Numbered from the stretch's first letter, positions 10,662 through 21,307 are shown. The stretch: 64,000 nucleotides of DNA from G963668185 sp965237445 (GCA_965237445.1 OZ250142.1:2790001-2854000), one strand, 5' to 3'. Program-made: numbers and translations. The notes: generated from the sequence alone by a model not told the origin.

Positions 10662-13235
10662 ATGCTCAGTGCTAGGCAACTGGCCGGGCCCGCGATAGGG
10701 CTCGCCATTTTAACGGTTATCGCGTTTGGTCTTATCACTGCTGTCTCTGCTCAAGACTCTACGAATGATGAGCAAATGGTAATGGATGATGCGGAAGCTA
10801 GCCCTTCAGCAGGGGTGTCGCTCGCCCCGGCGGAGGCGTGGAGTTGCATCAGGGCACAGCCCGAACTCACTGCTCTCCTAATGGATGATTTAGGCGCAGT
10901 GGGAGATGGACGCATCGAGTTCATTCTCAATCGCTTCCCGGCCGCCGTGGGGGATATCGTCGAAGTTGGGGGCAAAAGCCCAACCAAGGTGACCAACGCC
11001 TTTGCGACAGTGCACACGAGTGCCAACGGGGAAGCGACTGTGACGCTCGTCGCCACCCGACCGGGCGACACCGACGTGACCGCCTTTGCACCAGGAATCA
11101 AGGACGCCAGCGTGCACAAGGCGTTCGGAGTAGTGCACTGGGTCGACGGATGTCCACAGTTCCCAGGTGACGCAGACAACCCTACCGGTACCAGCCACCC
11201 CATGTCCGTAAGCGTGCTTCGTGTGTCTGACGGCAGTCCGGTACAAGGCGTACCGGTCCGCTGGACGATCACCGACGACGGCCCGGACGCGCGGTTCGCA
11301 AATGCGTCGGGTGACGGCAACGCCATAACCATTTCGTCAGATGCTTCGGGCTTGTCATCGGTTAGCCTCGAACAGGTAACGGAAAACATCGGCGAAAACA
11401 CCGTTCTCATCGAAGCCCTGACTCAGGACGGGAGGACCATGTTCTCTCACACCATGGTCAAGCGGTGGAAGGCCCCAATTCTGACGGTCAGCGCGACCGG
11501 ACCTGACACCATTGGCCTGCTGGGTGAGGCGACCTACGAAATCACTGTCTCAAACACCGGCGACTTCCCGGCCACCGAGTCCGTACTTACGATGGAGTTG
11601 CCTGATGGCCTGCGCTTCGTCTCTGCTACGGACGACGGCGAGGTAAGCGGCGAGGCCCCAGATCAGGTGGCAACTTGGAACCTTGGCACGATTGACGTGG
11701 AAGGCTCAGTGTCGGTCAGCCTGACGGCCCAAGGGGTTCTGACTGGCCTTCAGACCAGCATGCTCGGAATCACCTCTGCGGAAGGATTCGGTCAGCGAAC
11801 CACCACCGAGACGACGGTCATACCTGGTGCCCTTACGGTGACCAAGACCGGACCGGCCGAGGTGGCCCTTGGCAGCCAGGCCACGTTCTACATTCAGGTA
11901 TTGAGCACAGGCACCGGCGCGAATACGCAGGTCGAGGTTGTTGACACGCTGCCGGCCGGTATGAGCTTCGTCTCAGCGAACATGGCATCCACACAGGATG
12001 GCAACGAGGTCAGTGTCGACCTTGGCACACTCAACCCGGACGAGCAGACGACCGTGGAAATCGTTGTCACGGCGGATGAGGCTGGCGCTTGGGTGAACCA
12101 GGCAACCGCAACCTCCGAAGAGGGTGCTTCGGACTCTTCCGAAGTTACAACCACGGTTATCCAACCGATTCTCGATATCGCTAAGGCGGGCCCGGAGACC
12201 GCTCTGCTCAACACCGACTTCGACTACACCATTACGGTCACCAACACCGGAGATGGTGCGGCGCTTGGCACAACGGTGGTCGACACCTTGCCTGCTGGCC
12301 TTGAGGCAGTCGACAGCAGTCCCCCGTCAACTGTGAGCGGCTCAACCGTAACGTGGGACATAGGCACCATCGGCCCAGCCGATTCCGTGACAATTTCCTT
12401 CACGACCAAGGGTGTGGCAGGCGGCGCTCAAGAGAACGTGGTCACTGCATCCTCCGACGGGAGCACGTTCCAACCAGAGGCCAAGGCGACAACCATCATC
12501 TTGGTGCCGAACATAGCCGTAGCGAAGACTGGACGCTCGGCGATGTTCATAGGGAACCAGGCGACCTTCACGCTGACTGCCAGCAACACGGGTTCGGCCC
12601 CGCTGACGGAAGTCACGATCACCGAAAACATCGCGACGAGCATGACCTACGTCTCATCCAGCCCTGAGGGAACCGTTTCCGCGGACGGCAGCCAGGTGGT
12701 CTGGAATGTCGGAACCTTGGCGCCGGACGGTGAAGTCTCCGTATCGGTGACGCTGAAAGCGGAAGAAGAAGGCACGGTAACCAACACGGCAACCGCTGGC
12801 GCTGCTGAGGACGTCACAGCCACATCCAGCATCGACGTCCTTGTCCTGCCTGCGCCGGGTGCCCATATCCAAATCAGTGACTCGAGTGACCCGGTAACGG
12901 TAGGCGAGCAAGTCGAATTCAACGTATTGGTGAGCAACCAGGGCAGGTCTGATATGACTGGGGTCCAATTCAGTGTGTCGATCCCGGACGCGATGACTGT
13001 CGTCTCAACGTCGAGCGATCAGGCGACTGTGAGCGAAGATGGAAGGACAGTTTCCTTAGGGTTGACCTCCCCGGTGGCCGCAGGCGGTAGCTTCGCCTTC
13101 ACCATCACAGTGCAAGCCAACGAGCTGCCCGAGGGCACAAACCGGGTGGACGCGGTTACCACCGCTGTACTGAGCTACAACGAATTCTCTGCGCCGCTCA
13201 GTGCAGATGAGGGCACGACGGTGATCGAGCGGTAA
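10662..13235 (+). CDS. Secreted multi-domain DUF11 repeat protein
   Basis: Exported 857-residue surface protein. A signal peptide covers about residues 1-30 (LAGPAIGLAILTVIAFGLITAVSA, cleavage before QD). An N-terminal region of about 240 residues with immunoglobulin-like character follows (GEATVTLVATRPGDTDVTAF; SVLRVSDGSPVQGVPVRWTI). Then come about five DUF11 repeats of about 115 residues each, recognisable by recurring YTITVTNTGDGAALGTTVVD, DTLPAGL, WDIGTI and VTNTATA segments. No sortase motif, C-terminal membrane segment or type IX sorting domain is visible, so its attachment is unknown. GAGGAGA precedes the ATG by about 5 bases. A strong terminator follows immediately, so it is transcribed alone. 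DUF11 proteins are commonly cell-surface or S-layer components. Confidence 0.9.
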   Translation: MLSARQLAGPAIGLAILTVIAFGLITAVSAQDSTNDEQMVMDDAEASPSAGVSLAPAEAWSCIRAQPELTALLMDDLGAVGDGRIEFILNRFPAAVGDIVEVGGKSPTKVTNAFATVHTSANGEATVTLVATRPGDTDVTAFAPGIKDASVHKAFGVVHWVDGCPQFPGDADNPTGTSHPMSVSVLRVSDGSPVQGVPVRWTITDDGPDARFANASGDGNAITISSDASGLSSVSLEQVTENIGENTVLIEALTQDGRTMFSHTMVKRWKAPILTVSATGPDTIGLLGEATYEITVSNTGDFPATESVLTMELPDGLRFVSATDDGEVSGEAPDQVATWNLGTIDVEGSVSVSLTAQGVLTGLQTSMLGITSAEGFGQRTTTETTVIPGALTVTKTGPAEVALGSQATFYIQVLSTGTGANTQVEVVDTLPAGMSFVSANMASTQDGNEVSVDLGTLNPDEQTTVEIVVTADEAGAWVNQATATSEEGASDSSEVTTTVIQPILDIAKAGPETALLNTDFDYTITVTNTGDGAALGTTVVDTLPAGLEAVDSSPPSTVSGSTVTWDIGTIGPADSVTISFTTKGVAGGAQENVVTASSDGSTFQPEAKATTIILVPNIAVAKTGRSAMFIGNQATFTLTASNTGSAPLTEVTITENIATSMTYVSSSPEGTVSADGSQVVWNVGTLAPDGEVSVSVTLKAEEEGTVTNTATAGAAEDVTATSSIDVLVLPAPGAHIQISDSSDPVTVGEQVEFNVLVSNQGRSDMTGVQFSVSIPDAMTVVSTSSDQATVSEDGRTVSLGLTSPVAAGGSFAFTITVQANELPEGTNRVDAVTTAVLSYNEFSAPLSADEGTTVIER

Positions 13236-13273
13236 CGGGCGGGGCCTAGCGGCTCTCGCCACTAGTATCAGAC

Positions 13274-13312
13274 GGGCCGCCGGCAGTATGTATGCTGCCG
13301 GCGGCCCTTTTT
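13274..13312 (+). terminator. Rho-independent terminator after the DUF11 protein gene
   Basis: A perfect 13-pair stem, GGGCCGCCGGCAG with CTGCCGGCGGCCC, closes an 8-base loop and is followed by five T. It lies 38 bases after the stop codon of the gene ending at 13235. Confidence 0.95.
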
Positions 13313-13797
13313 GGATCTTCATCGCCAAGTATCCAGAGGTCATTGCGGCCGACGCTGATCAGGCGCGTACATGTAGTGGGCGGATCGAAATTGTTGCATT
13401 GCCTCCAAGCTGGTGCAGTTGGAGTCTGAGCCTCCGGGGATAGGCGGTCGGGGATAGGAGGAGTCGATAGCGACACATTGGTGCCCTTCGCCGGACCGAC
13501 ACCGGTATGCCGGCGCCCCAAGAGTAAGAGGCACTAGCCCACATAGATGAGCAACTCCGGCGGGCCTACGGGAAGCTGCTCGCTTAGCACTTCAACTGGG
13601 GCGAAGGGAATGCCGGAATCGAACCACCGATAAGCAGTGTAAAGGGCGGAGTAATAATGGACCGGCGAGGCAGGGGTGAGCCTTGAGGAATGGCGCTTGA
13701 AAAGTGTCAAGGGAAAATGGTCTGGCCCACTCGCCTGTCGATGGCCAGCATAAGCGTCCTCCCTAACAGGCCGGCAATAATGATGCTCCTATAGACG
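13313..13797. other. Non-coding stretch
   Basis: Nearly 500 bases between the terminator and the broken IS110 transposase. No gene, clear inverted-repeat end or other element was recognised. Confidence 0.5.
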
Positions 13798-14480
13798 TCA
13801 AGCCGCGCAGCCGACTGTCGCGGCCGAGTTCTGTAGGGTCGAGAAGACTTCGCGAGCGACATAGCGTTTGAGACAACGAATGATCTCGGACTTGCTCATT
13901 CCCTCCATGGTGCGACGACGCAAGTACGCCCTGGTCCGGCGATCATGACGAAGTCTGACGACAACTATACGATAGAGAGCCGCATTGGCTTGGCGGTCGC
14001 CGCCGCGGTTGAGCCGATGCTGGTTGGTCTTGCTGGATGAGGCAGGTATGGGACTCACCCCGCAAAGGGAGGCGAAGGCGGCTTCCGAGCGAAGGCGTTC
14101 AGGGTTGCTCCTAGCAGTGATCAGGAGGGCCGCCGCCGTGTCGGGCCCAATGCCGAATATATCGACCAAGGTTGGCGCCGTCGTCCGCGTGAGTCGTTTG
14201 AGCTCGGCCTCCAAGTCGTGGATCCTTGCCGAGCTGACGGTATCGGCAGGCAAGGGAGCGAAGAGCGTACTTTGCCGCCGCGGTAGGACCGTCCAGTCGG
14301 CCGGGACGGAAGCTCTTACAGCGCGTGACGAGGGCACCGGCGGCGAGGCCATCGAGTGTTTTGCGAAGCTTGGCCGGAGCCGTGACAACCAGGGCCTTGA
14401 TCTGGTTGATGGTCTGGGTGCGAGCCTTGACAGCCGAGTCCCTGGCGTTCTTGAGCATACGGATCATTTCGACTTCGCCT
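13798..14480 (-). mobile_element. IS110-family transposase, truncated and frameshifted
   Basis: Second IS110-family transposase remnant. The higher-coordinate part reads VEMIRMLKNARDSAVKARTQ and then KALVVTAPAKLRKTLDGLAA. After a frame change near 14260 the C-terminal domain continues as IFGIGPDTAAALLITARSNP, FASLCGVSPIPASSSKTNQ, RLNRGGDRQANAALYRIVVV and KSEIIRCLKRYVAREV to the stop at 13798. The N-terminal DEDD domain (roughly the first 130 residues) is missing upstream of 14480. The mid-domain SPIPASS contains the expected serine. Inactive. It sits beside a hydrolase 3' fragment, which suggests the insertion took part in scattering that gene. Confidence 0.85.
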
Positions 14481-14765
14481 TCACCCGACTTGGCAGTGCC
14501 GTCGTCCTCCGCCTGCATGACGAAATGTTCGAGGAAGGATGCCTTGCCCGTGCCTCCGGGTGAAATGGGTCCCACTTCTGACTGGCTCCGCGAGGGTTCC
14601 AACACCCTCGCGGATGGCCAGGGCATGGTCCTCGCCGGCGCCATGGCACACGTGCAGCTGATGCATGCGAGCCGCCCGCGCACGTTCGTGACAAACTGGG
14701 CCATCGCCCAGCTCAAGCGTGGTCGCTCCTGCATGCCCATCCGCATGATCGTCTGGCGGACGGCC

Positions 14766-14820
14766 GGGCGCCCGCAGAGCTCGCCGACGTCATCGCCTCC
14801 TTCCTCGCCCGCACCCTATA
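14766..14820 (+). pseudogene. 3' fragment of the alpha/beta hydrolase
   Basis: This stretch encodes PAELADVIASFLART and matches the last codons of the intact hydrolase (PAELADVIASFIART at 7918-7965). It is followed by the same hairpin repeat (14834-14896). Everything upstream of it in the gene is missing; the adjoining sequence at 14490-14760 is not recognised on either strand. Confidence 0.75.
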
Positions 14821-14833
14821 GCCCGTCGCCAGA

Positions 14834-14896
14834 GTACCCAACCCACAACGCTCGTAGAGGCGGGTTTGAAACCCGCCTTCTCCGTTCAACAGCCCC
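14834..14896. repeat. Dispersed repeat with perfect hairpin, copy 2
   Basis: Near-identical copy of 7982-8044. The palindrome lies at 14858-14878. Like copy 1, it directly follows a hydrolase 3' end. Confidence 0.8.
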
Positions 14897-14956
14897 CGGC
14901 CGGTACGGCCTGCGCGACGAGGCCGCCCGCACTGCCTGGTCTGAATCCATGGCTGT

Positions 14957-17112
14957 TCATGGCTGGCTAAATTCGATGGTGTAGGTCTCGGTGTCGCTGC
15001 CCCTGGTGACCGTGATCGTGACAGTCCTCACGCCTTGCGGAACCGAGTTGATCTGGTGGCCGTCGGTGCTGGCATCCGCGTCGGCGGGGGTGATAGTGAC
15101 CGTGGCATCCGAGTGCGCGGCGGTCACGGAGAGGGTCACCGCCGTCATGAAGTCGAACAGGCCCACCCGATAGTGGAAGCGCCCGGGTAAGAACCCGAAT
15201 TGGTTCTTATTCGTTATATACCAATAACTGTGGTCGCCCTGTAGTTTATAGTCGTCGTCGATGGTTGCAGAACTCAGCGTCGGGCCGCGGACCTCAACGG
15301 AGATCTCGTAATAGGGGAACGCGTTGCGCAACCCAGCTTGTTTAAGCACAGACGCCGCGTACACCGGTTGTTTTTCACGACCGCCGCTAGTATCGTCAAA
15401 AGTAATCGACCACCCCTCTGCTTCACGGAATACGGGCTGGTCATCCCTGATACGGGTGACCTGCAGGTAGTAGGTGCCGCTTTGGCTGGGGGTGTAGCTG
15501 GCGGTGCGCAACTGGCGCCCGCCGGCGCGCCGGATGTCCCAGCCCAGCCCGCAAGCATTGGTCGGTTCAACGACACAGGCGGTGCGGTGTTTTGCGCCCG
15601 GCGGGAGAAAGTCCGCGAGATCGAACAGGACGATCAACTGTCTAACAATCTCGAAGAATTCTTCGACTGTTTCCACAAGGAATTGCGAACTTGGTATTTG
15701 GTAGTTGTCGTCGTCGTCTTCAGTAATGGCTTGCCAGCCGTAATTGGGCTGGTTCTGGAAGTCGGCCACGGGCACGAGTTCGCCGGCGCTGTTCTTGGTG
15801 TACAGGCTGAGCCGGAACTCGTCGGGCAAATAGAAGTGTTCGCCGCCGCGCCACTCGCCCGAGGTCATCGCCCACTTGCGGTAGTGCTCGTCGAAGATAT
15901 AGGTCTGCCGGCCGTCATGTGGATCCGGTAGGTGTGGGGAGGGTCCTCATCGATATCCAGCCAGCCCACGACCGAGGCGTTGCCCCAGCAATCGGTGCAG
16001 TAGTTGGCCGGCACCAACAGCGCATTGGAGTTGGCGCCGTTTTCCCTGCCGGTGAAGTAGCTTCTGTAGTACGGTTTGAACGAAGCCGGGGTGCTGTCGA
16101 GGCTGTGGGCGCAGTTGGCCCCGGCGGCGTCGCAGCCAACCTCCACCCGCAGCTTGCTGACGATCGACAACTCCGGCACCGCCGCCGAGTGGTATTCCTC
16201 GTTCCGATTAAACTCTGTGCCCCCTATGGTGTAGGTCGCGGTGTCGGTGTTGTGGATGTAGCTGCGCACCACCGCGGCCTGGGTGAACGTGGTCCCGTAA
16301 TCGTCGGAATACGACAGCCGGAAATCGACCCAACGGCTCTCGCACCCATCTACGCCCGGCGCCGGAGCCGGCGGCGCCACGCTCTTCCACACCCACTGCG
16401 CATTCCTGTTTGACGCACTCCCACCCACACTCTCGATTTCAGGCGCGCACGTATCGGCCTCCTGCGGCGGATCGGCCTGCCGCTGCCGTTTGCTCACCTT
16501 AGGATCATCCTCATCGACGACCTTCACCCCCGGTGGCAGCTCCTGCGGAGGCTCGGGTGTGGGTTCCGGTGTCGGCTCCGGCGTGGGCTCAGCCGTGGGT
16601 TCGGCCGTGGGTTCAGGCGTTGGCTCCGGCGTGGGTTCCGGTGTGGGTTCCGGTGTGGGCTCGGGAGTCGGCTCCGGTGTCGGGGTAGCCTCCTCCTGCC
16701 CGGCGCTGCCCGCCACCACCACGCTGGCGGACTCCTTGAACGGCCCGTTGCGATTGTCGGCGTAGCGGGCGCGGACGAAGACGACGTATTCTCCGGGCGA
16801 CAGGCCGGTGATCGTGAGCGAGGTCGCCGGCGCGTCGGGATAGGCGTTCCCGCCCGTGTCCGAGTTGGCAACCTTGTAGGACGTCGCGCCATTCGCCGAC
16901 AGACCCCAGGACACCCGGTACGAGCTCAGTGAGTCCGTGTCGCTGGGAGCACCCCATATCACGTGAATCTCGCCGGGCGAGGTACTGGACACTCATATCA
17001 TCAGAATCTCCCGGTCCGAGTCGTCGGCAAGCGCTGGGATGCTCCCAACTGCGATGACTACCAACGCGAATACTGCAACCGTCGCCAGCAACACCGATGT
17101 TTTCGTTTTCAA
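14957..17112 (-). pseudogene. Secreted fibronectin III / proline-rich repeat protein, interrupted
   Basis: Exported protein reconstructed from pieces. Translation would begin at TTG 17112 after a GAGGGG ribosome binding site, giving a signal peptide (LLATVAVFALVVIAVGSIPALA). An in-frame TGA at 16993-16995 then interrupts the frame. The next 375 codons (16992-15865) hold a fibronectin type III domain (YRVSWGLSANGATSYKV, TITGLSPGEYVVFVRARY) and a linker of about 14 PTPE repeats (about 16540-16690). A frameshift near 15900 leads to the last 303 codons, which end in a cadherin-like beta-sandwich (about the last 70 residues, ending VTRGSDTETYTIEFSQP). If whole, it would be about 718 residues. One nonsense codon plus one frameshift make it a likely pseudogene. 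Adhesion or polysaccharide binding is the usual role of such proteins. Confidence 0.75.
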
Positions 17113-17858
17113 AATCACCCCTCGTTAATTCGCGATCAAATCGCGGCCGCATGACTCAGTCTCGCCGTTCGTAACGCCGGCAACTCCGTGCTCCCCCGGG
17201 ATGGCGGCAACCACGCCGGGGCCGTGAATACGTCGGAACACTAGGGATACCCCAAGCATGGCTGCAAGACGACAGCGTACGGTTATACAGTACGGATATG
17301 TGCGTTATGTGTGTCCCAAGCCTTTTGTCGTGTACTGTGTGTGCATTTGGCCAATTCGGTAAAATCGGGGCCGAAATCGCCGTTTGGGCGACAGCGTTAG
17401 CTTTGTCTTTCATGGGTCGTTACCTCTCCTGAATAGTCATTCAGTATGGCGGCACGTCAGCGCCAGGGGCTGCCTTAATCTGCCGGCTCCACCATGGCCG
17501 CGTCAGTCCCCCCTTGCGCCGGCGACGTCCCTGCGCTGGATGATCCTGAGTGCGGCGGCAACGAAGACCGCCGTCTACACCAGTATCTGGAAGAACGCCC
17601 TGAGGGTGTCAGGCCGCTCGACCGTGCCTATACATTCAGTCGTATTCGGGCCCAGCAGAGCTACGTCCAGGACTTCCGCCCTTCCGGACGCATAGGTCAC
17701 TTATTTCCCGCAGTAAAAACAGTTCGTGGACCGCCCTTCCCTTTACACCGCCAACCTACCTTCAATCCCGAAACCGGTTCCATATACGCGAACCCCTCCC
17801 ACCCAACAATGCGAAAATACTCTCAATGCCACACGCCAACACCCGCCAGGAGGCTTCC
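17113..17858. other. Non-coding divergent intergenic stretch
   Basis: About 745 bases between the interrupted secreted protein (minus strand) and the amidohydrolase (plus strand). Open frames here are short and featureless. Promoters for both genes should lie within it, but no -35/-10 pair could be chosen with confidence. Confidence 0.5.
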
Positions 17859-19460
17859 ATGCACCTCGTAGTCGTCAACGCACGCATCGCCACAATGGAC
17901 CCTGCCAACCCGTCGGCTGAGGCTGTCGCCGTCGAAGACGGCATCGTCGCGGCGATCGGTCCGAACGAAGACGCACTTGCGTTCCGGGACTCGCGGACTA
18001 CGCTGATTGACGCTGGAGGCCGGAGGATCCTCCCCGGCTTCATAGAGCCTCACAACCACATGGTCTCGTTCGCCTCCTCCACGCTGGAGGTGGACGCCCG
18101 AACTCCGCCTAACCGGAGCATCGATGAGATCGTCGGCCGCCTGCGAGACCGGGCCGCCGTCACCCCGCCGGGCGCATGGGTGCGCGGCGCCCGTTACGAC
18201 GACACCGGTGTCGTCGACATGCGCCACCCGACACGCCACGACCTTGACCGCGCGACGACCGACCATCCCATCGCCCTCGTGCACAACTCCGGGCACATGA
18301 TGTGTGTCAACAGCCGCGCGCTGGAGCTTGCGGGTGTCGACCCTGACACGACAGACCCTCCAGGCGGACGCATTGGCCGTCTTCCGGGCACGTCGGAGCC
18401 TGACGGCATGTTCTACGAGACGGCCCAGGACCTCATCTACCGTCTCATTCCCGAACACGGAGAAGACGAACTCCGCGAAGCCTTCCGGTCGGCGCAGGAC
18501 GTGTACCTGCGGCAGGGAGTCACCACCACGCACGACGCCTACGTCGGCGCTCCTATGCTCGACGCGTACCGCCGCGCCCAACGGGAAGATGTGCTCAAGC
18601 TCCGCGTCAACATGTACATGGGCTGGGACCTCCTGCAGGACACCGGCTTTGAGCTGCGCGCCGGCGATGTGGACGGCCGCCTGCGCGTAGCTGGCTGCAA
18701 GCTGATCTCGGACGGCTCCATCCAGGGAATCACAGCTGCGCTCAGGGAACCTTACCATTGCGACCCTGGCGAAGAGGGCTGGCTGATCTACGAGCAGCAG
18801 GAGCTGAACGAAATCGTACAGACCCTTCACCGCAACGGGTACCAGATCGCGACCCATGCCAACGGGGATGCGGCAATCGACGCCGTGCTGAACGCATACG
18901 AGCACGCCCTCGGTCCGCAGCCTGGGGACGACCACCGCTACCGGATCGAGCATTGCCAGGTCTGCCGCCCAGAACACCTGGAGAGAATGGCCAGGCTGGG
19001 CGTCATACCGGACTTCTTCGCGAACCACGTTTTCTACTGGGGAGACAGGCACAGAGACCGCTTCCTCGGCCCCGAGCGCGTACGACATCTCGACCCGGTG
19101 CGCTCGGCGTATCTACACGGCTTGCGTCCGTTGCTGCACTCCGACTGTCCGGTAACCCCCATAAGCCCGCTGTTCAATGTCCAGTGCGCGGCAGGCAGGG
19201 TGACCAGTTCAGGCGAAGTTCTCAATCCTTCGGAGCGAGTCACTGTCGAAGAGGCTGTTCGCGCAGTCACCGTCAACGCGGCGTTCGCCGCTTTCGAAGA
19301 GGAGACCAAGGGAACGCTGGAGATCGGCAAGCTCGGCGATCTCGTCATTCTCGACCAGGACCCATTCGAAACGCCACCGCCTCAAATTGGCTCAATCGAG
19401 GTCGCTGCAACGATCATCGGGGGCCAGATCGAGTACGCCTCAGACTCGATTGGCGTCTGA
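17859..19460 (+). CDS. Amidohydrolase family 3 protein (YtcJ-like)
   Basis: Predicted metal-dependent hydrolase of the amidohydrolase superfamily (amidohydro_3 / YtcJ-like), 533 residues, cytoplasmic, cleaving an unidentified C-N bond. The N-terminal beta-sandwich strand VVNARIATMDPANPSAEAVA is followed by the metal motif LPGFIEPHNHM. Histidines in THANGDAA and EHCQVCRPEH and the aspartate in HSDCPVTP complete the active site. The C-terminus closes the beta-sandwich (LEIGKLGDLVILDQDPFE). The chosen ATG has AGGAGG 5 bases upstream; an in-frame ATG 11 codons earlier lacks this. A small NTF2-like gene follows 49 bases later and is probably co-transcribed. A 421-codon frame on the opposite strand is a shadow. 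Confidence 0.92.
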   Translation: MHLVVVNARIATMDPANPSAEAVAVEDGIVAAIGPNEDALAFRDSRTTLIDAGGRRILPGFIEPHNHMVSFASSTLEVDARTPPNRSIDEIVGRLRDRAAVTPPGAWVRGARYDDTGVVDMRHPTRHDLDRATTDHPIALVHNSGHMMCVNSRALELAGVDPDTTDPPGGRIGRLPGTSEPDGMFYETAQDLIYRLIPEHGEDELREAFRSAQDVYLRQGVTTTHDAYVGAPMLDAYRRAQREDVLKLRVNMYMGWDLLQDTGFELRAGDVDGRLRVAGCKLISDGSIQGITAALREPYHCDPGEEGWLIYEQQELNEIVQTLHRNGYQIATHANGDAAIDAVLNAYEHALGPQPGDDHRYRIEHCQVCRPEHLERMARLGVIPDFFANHVFYWGDRHRDRFLGPERVRHLDPVRSAYLHGLRPLLHSDCPVTPISPLFNVQCAAGRVTSSGEVLNPSERVTVEEAVRAVTVNAAFAAFEEETKGTLEIGKLGDLVILDQDPFETPPPQIGSIEVAATIIGGQIEYASDSIGV

Positions 19461-19509
19461 TACTCTACTGCCTGTCACCTTCTTCAATCGCAATTGCGGG
19501 AGGCTCGCA

Positions 19510-19875
19510 ATGGACCTCAAAGAGACCCTTGAAAAACTCGAACAAGACTATTTCCGTGCCAGCATTAGCGCGGACGGCGACTTCTATGACCGCAATCTCA
19601 CCGACGACGGCCTGCTGGTGTTTGCCGAAACCGGCGCGCTCGACAAGGACGCATGCGTGCAGGCGGTCAGCGGGAGCCCCGGCGACACCACGGGCGCCTC
19701 GTGGCACATCGAGGACGCGCGGCTGGTTACCCTCTCCCCCGACGCCGCTGTCATCTCGTATCGGGCTGAGGCCACCCGGCCCGGCGGCCAGCCCGCCTCC
19801 ATCCTCGTAGCCAGCGCCTACAGCCGACAGGATGGAGCATGGAAGCTCGCCTTCCACCAGCAGACCGTAGTCTGA
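19510..19875 (+). CDS. NTF2-like / DUF4440 family protein
   Basis: Small 121-residue protein with the SnoaL/DUF4440 (NTF2-like cone fold) pattern. An N-terminal helix (LKETLEKLEQDYFRASISAD) leads to a strand-rich body (WHIEDARLVTLSPDAAVISY) and the typical ending SAYSRQDGAWKLAFHQQTVV. Members are small-molecule enzymes or binding proteins of mixed function; the substrate cannot be told. GGGAGG lies 6 bases before the ATG. Just downstream of the amidohydrolase, so likely the same transcript. Confidence 0.85.
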   Translation: MDLKETLEKLEQDYFRASISADGDFYDRNLTDDGLLVFAETGALDKDACVQAVSGSPGDTTGASWHIEDARLVTLSPDAAVISYRAEATRPGGQPASILVASAYSRQDGAWKLAFHQQTVV

Positions 19876-19997
19876 GCCACAGGCATCTATCCCGGCCGGC
19901 CAACAATCTCATCCGCTTCCCCGAACTTAAACGAAGTAAAGGACCGTTTGTCGGTCCGGCCTTCCACTTTCTGTAATCCTGAGCTTTTACTCTTCTG

Positions 19998-20070
19998 TCG
20001 TCCTGAGCGAGCGAACTTCTTCTTTGTCATCCCGAGCGAGCGGAGCGAGCCGAGGGATCTAGAGCTCCCT
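19998..20070. repeat. GAGCGAGCGGAGCGAGC-type intergenic repeat
   Basis: Two related phrases, TCCTGAGCGAGCGAAC (20001) and ATCCCGAGCGAGCGGAGCGA (20029), sit in a gene-free stretch. Such phrases are commonly dispersed between genes in several bacterial groups; how many copies this genome has cannot be judged here. Confidence 0.5.
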
Positions 20071-20511
20071 TCTCGCCATCGAAGCGATGCGGGCTTCAGA
20101 ATGCCTTCTCCGCACCTTCACGCTGCCACTTGCTCTTGGGCTCGCCAGGAAAGGCCGATGACGCTCCCTTGTTACGGACAACGTCCCAGCCTGTTCGATC
20201 GCCTGCCAATAAACAGCACCTGTTGACCTCACCTTCAGGTGCCAACCCAAGCCACTTGCCGGGAGCATCAATATATGTCCCCCCGTACGTGCACGATCAT
20301 CCTCGTCGATTACTTGTGCTACGGTCGCCACTCTTCTGGACAGTGCATGTACACAACGCCCAATGGCTCCATCCAATGTCGCCCCCCAAACCGCGACTGC
20401 GTGGACGGAACGGAAACCTCAAACATGTGTGTCACTTTAGGTTGCATCCAGGCTCATTCTGTATTGAAATTGGCTCAATCTGTAATCAAATTGGGTGCAA
20501 ATGCCCAGACT

Positions 20512-20557
20512 GCCCAGCTATGAAAAGTGACGGAATGTTACAGAATGTGACACTTTC
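20512..20557. repeat. Dispersed repeat, copy in forward orientation
   Basis: The stretch containing GGAATGTTACAGAATGTGAC recurs in inverted orientation at 35095-35140 with a few changes. The flank on one side (a pattern around TGTATTGAAATTGGCTCAAT) is loosely similar as well. It may be a small non-autonomous mobile repeat or a conserved intergenic element. Confidence 0.7.
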
Positions 20558-20648
20558 AAAGAATCCAAGGGGTTCCAGCGCTGATTTCCGAATTGCCTCC
20601 TCGGCACGACTTTCTGGCTATTCCTAGTCTGCCCCAGTATCTTGAGCC

Positions 20649-20696
20649 GGCCCCAGATGTTGCAGGCCCCAGATACTGCAGGCCCCAGATGCTGCA
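20649..20696. repeat. Three tandem 16-base repeats
   Basis: Three consecutive copies of GGCCCCAGATgtTGCA, differing at two positions (gt, ac, gc), in a gene-free stretch. A degenerate fourth copy may precede them. Confidence 0.85.
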
Positions 20697-20927
20697 GGCG
20701 GACGCGATCATTCCTCCAGTCCCAAACCGCAGGAAGCTCTGTCTTCGGTTCCACTAGCCGAGCACCGTCGTCAATCCCATCGCTGGCCTAGCCTGCTAGC
20801 CCGTGGTATCCTTATGCGGACTCTTGGACCTCAATGACTTCGCGGTACGCAAGTGGACCATCCCTTTTGTTGCCCCAGTGTTCGAAGCTGACTGGGTCTG
20901 TGAGATACATAATTGTAGGAGCGCCGA

Positions 20928-21269
<342 letters not shown>

Positions 21270-21307
21270 AAATCCATACTCCCAGCAGGACCTGGTAGTC
21301 CTGCACC

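Larger units (their letters stand above)
20071..20927. other. Gene-free stretch with small repeats
   Basis: More than 800 bases upstream of the RRM protein gene with no supportable gene. It contains one half of an inverted dispersed repeat (20512-20557) and a 16-base tandem repeat (20649-20696). Confidence 0.5.

Noticed and set aside
14490..14760. Open frames on both strands between the IS110 remnant and the hydrolase fragment
   Set aside because: Either strand could be a gene fragment, for example one reading HASRPRTFVTNWAIAQLKRG on the plus strand, but no family could be named, so no feature was called.
16993..16995. In-frame TGA in the secreted fibronectin protein as a second selenocysteine codon
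   Set aside because: It lies just after a signal peptide, not at a redox site. No stem-loop with suitable spacing follows, and the same gene has a second break near 15900. A nonsense mutation fits better.
17823..19088. A 421-codon open frame on the minus strand across the amidohydrolase gene
   Set aside because: It is the antisense of a clear amidohydrolase with intact metal ligands and a good ribosome binding site; the minus-strand protein has no recognisable motif. High GC makes such shadows long.
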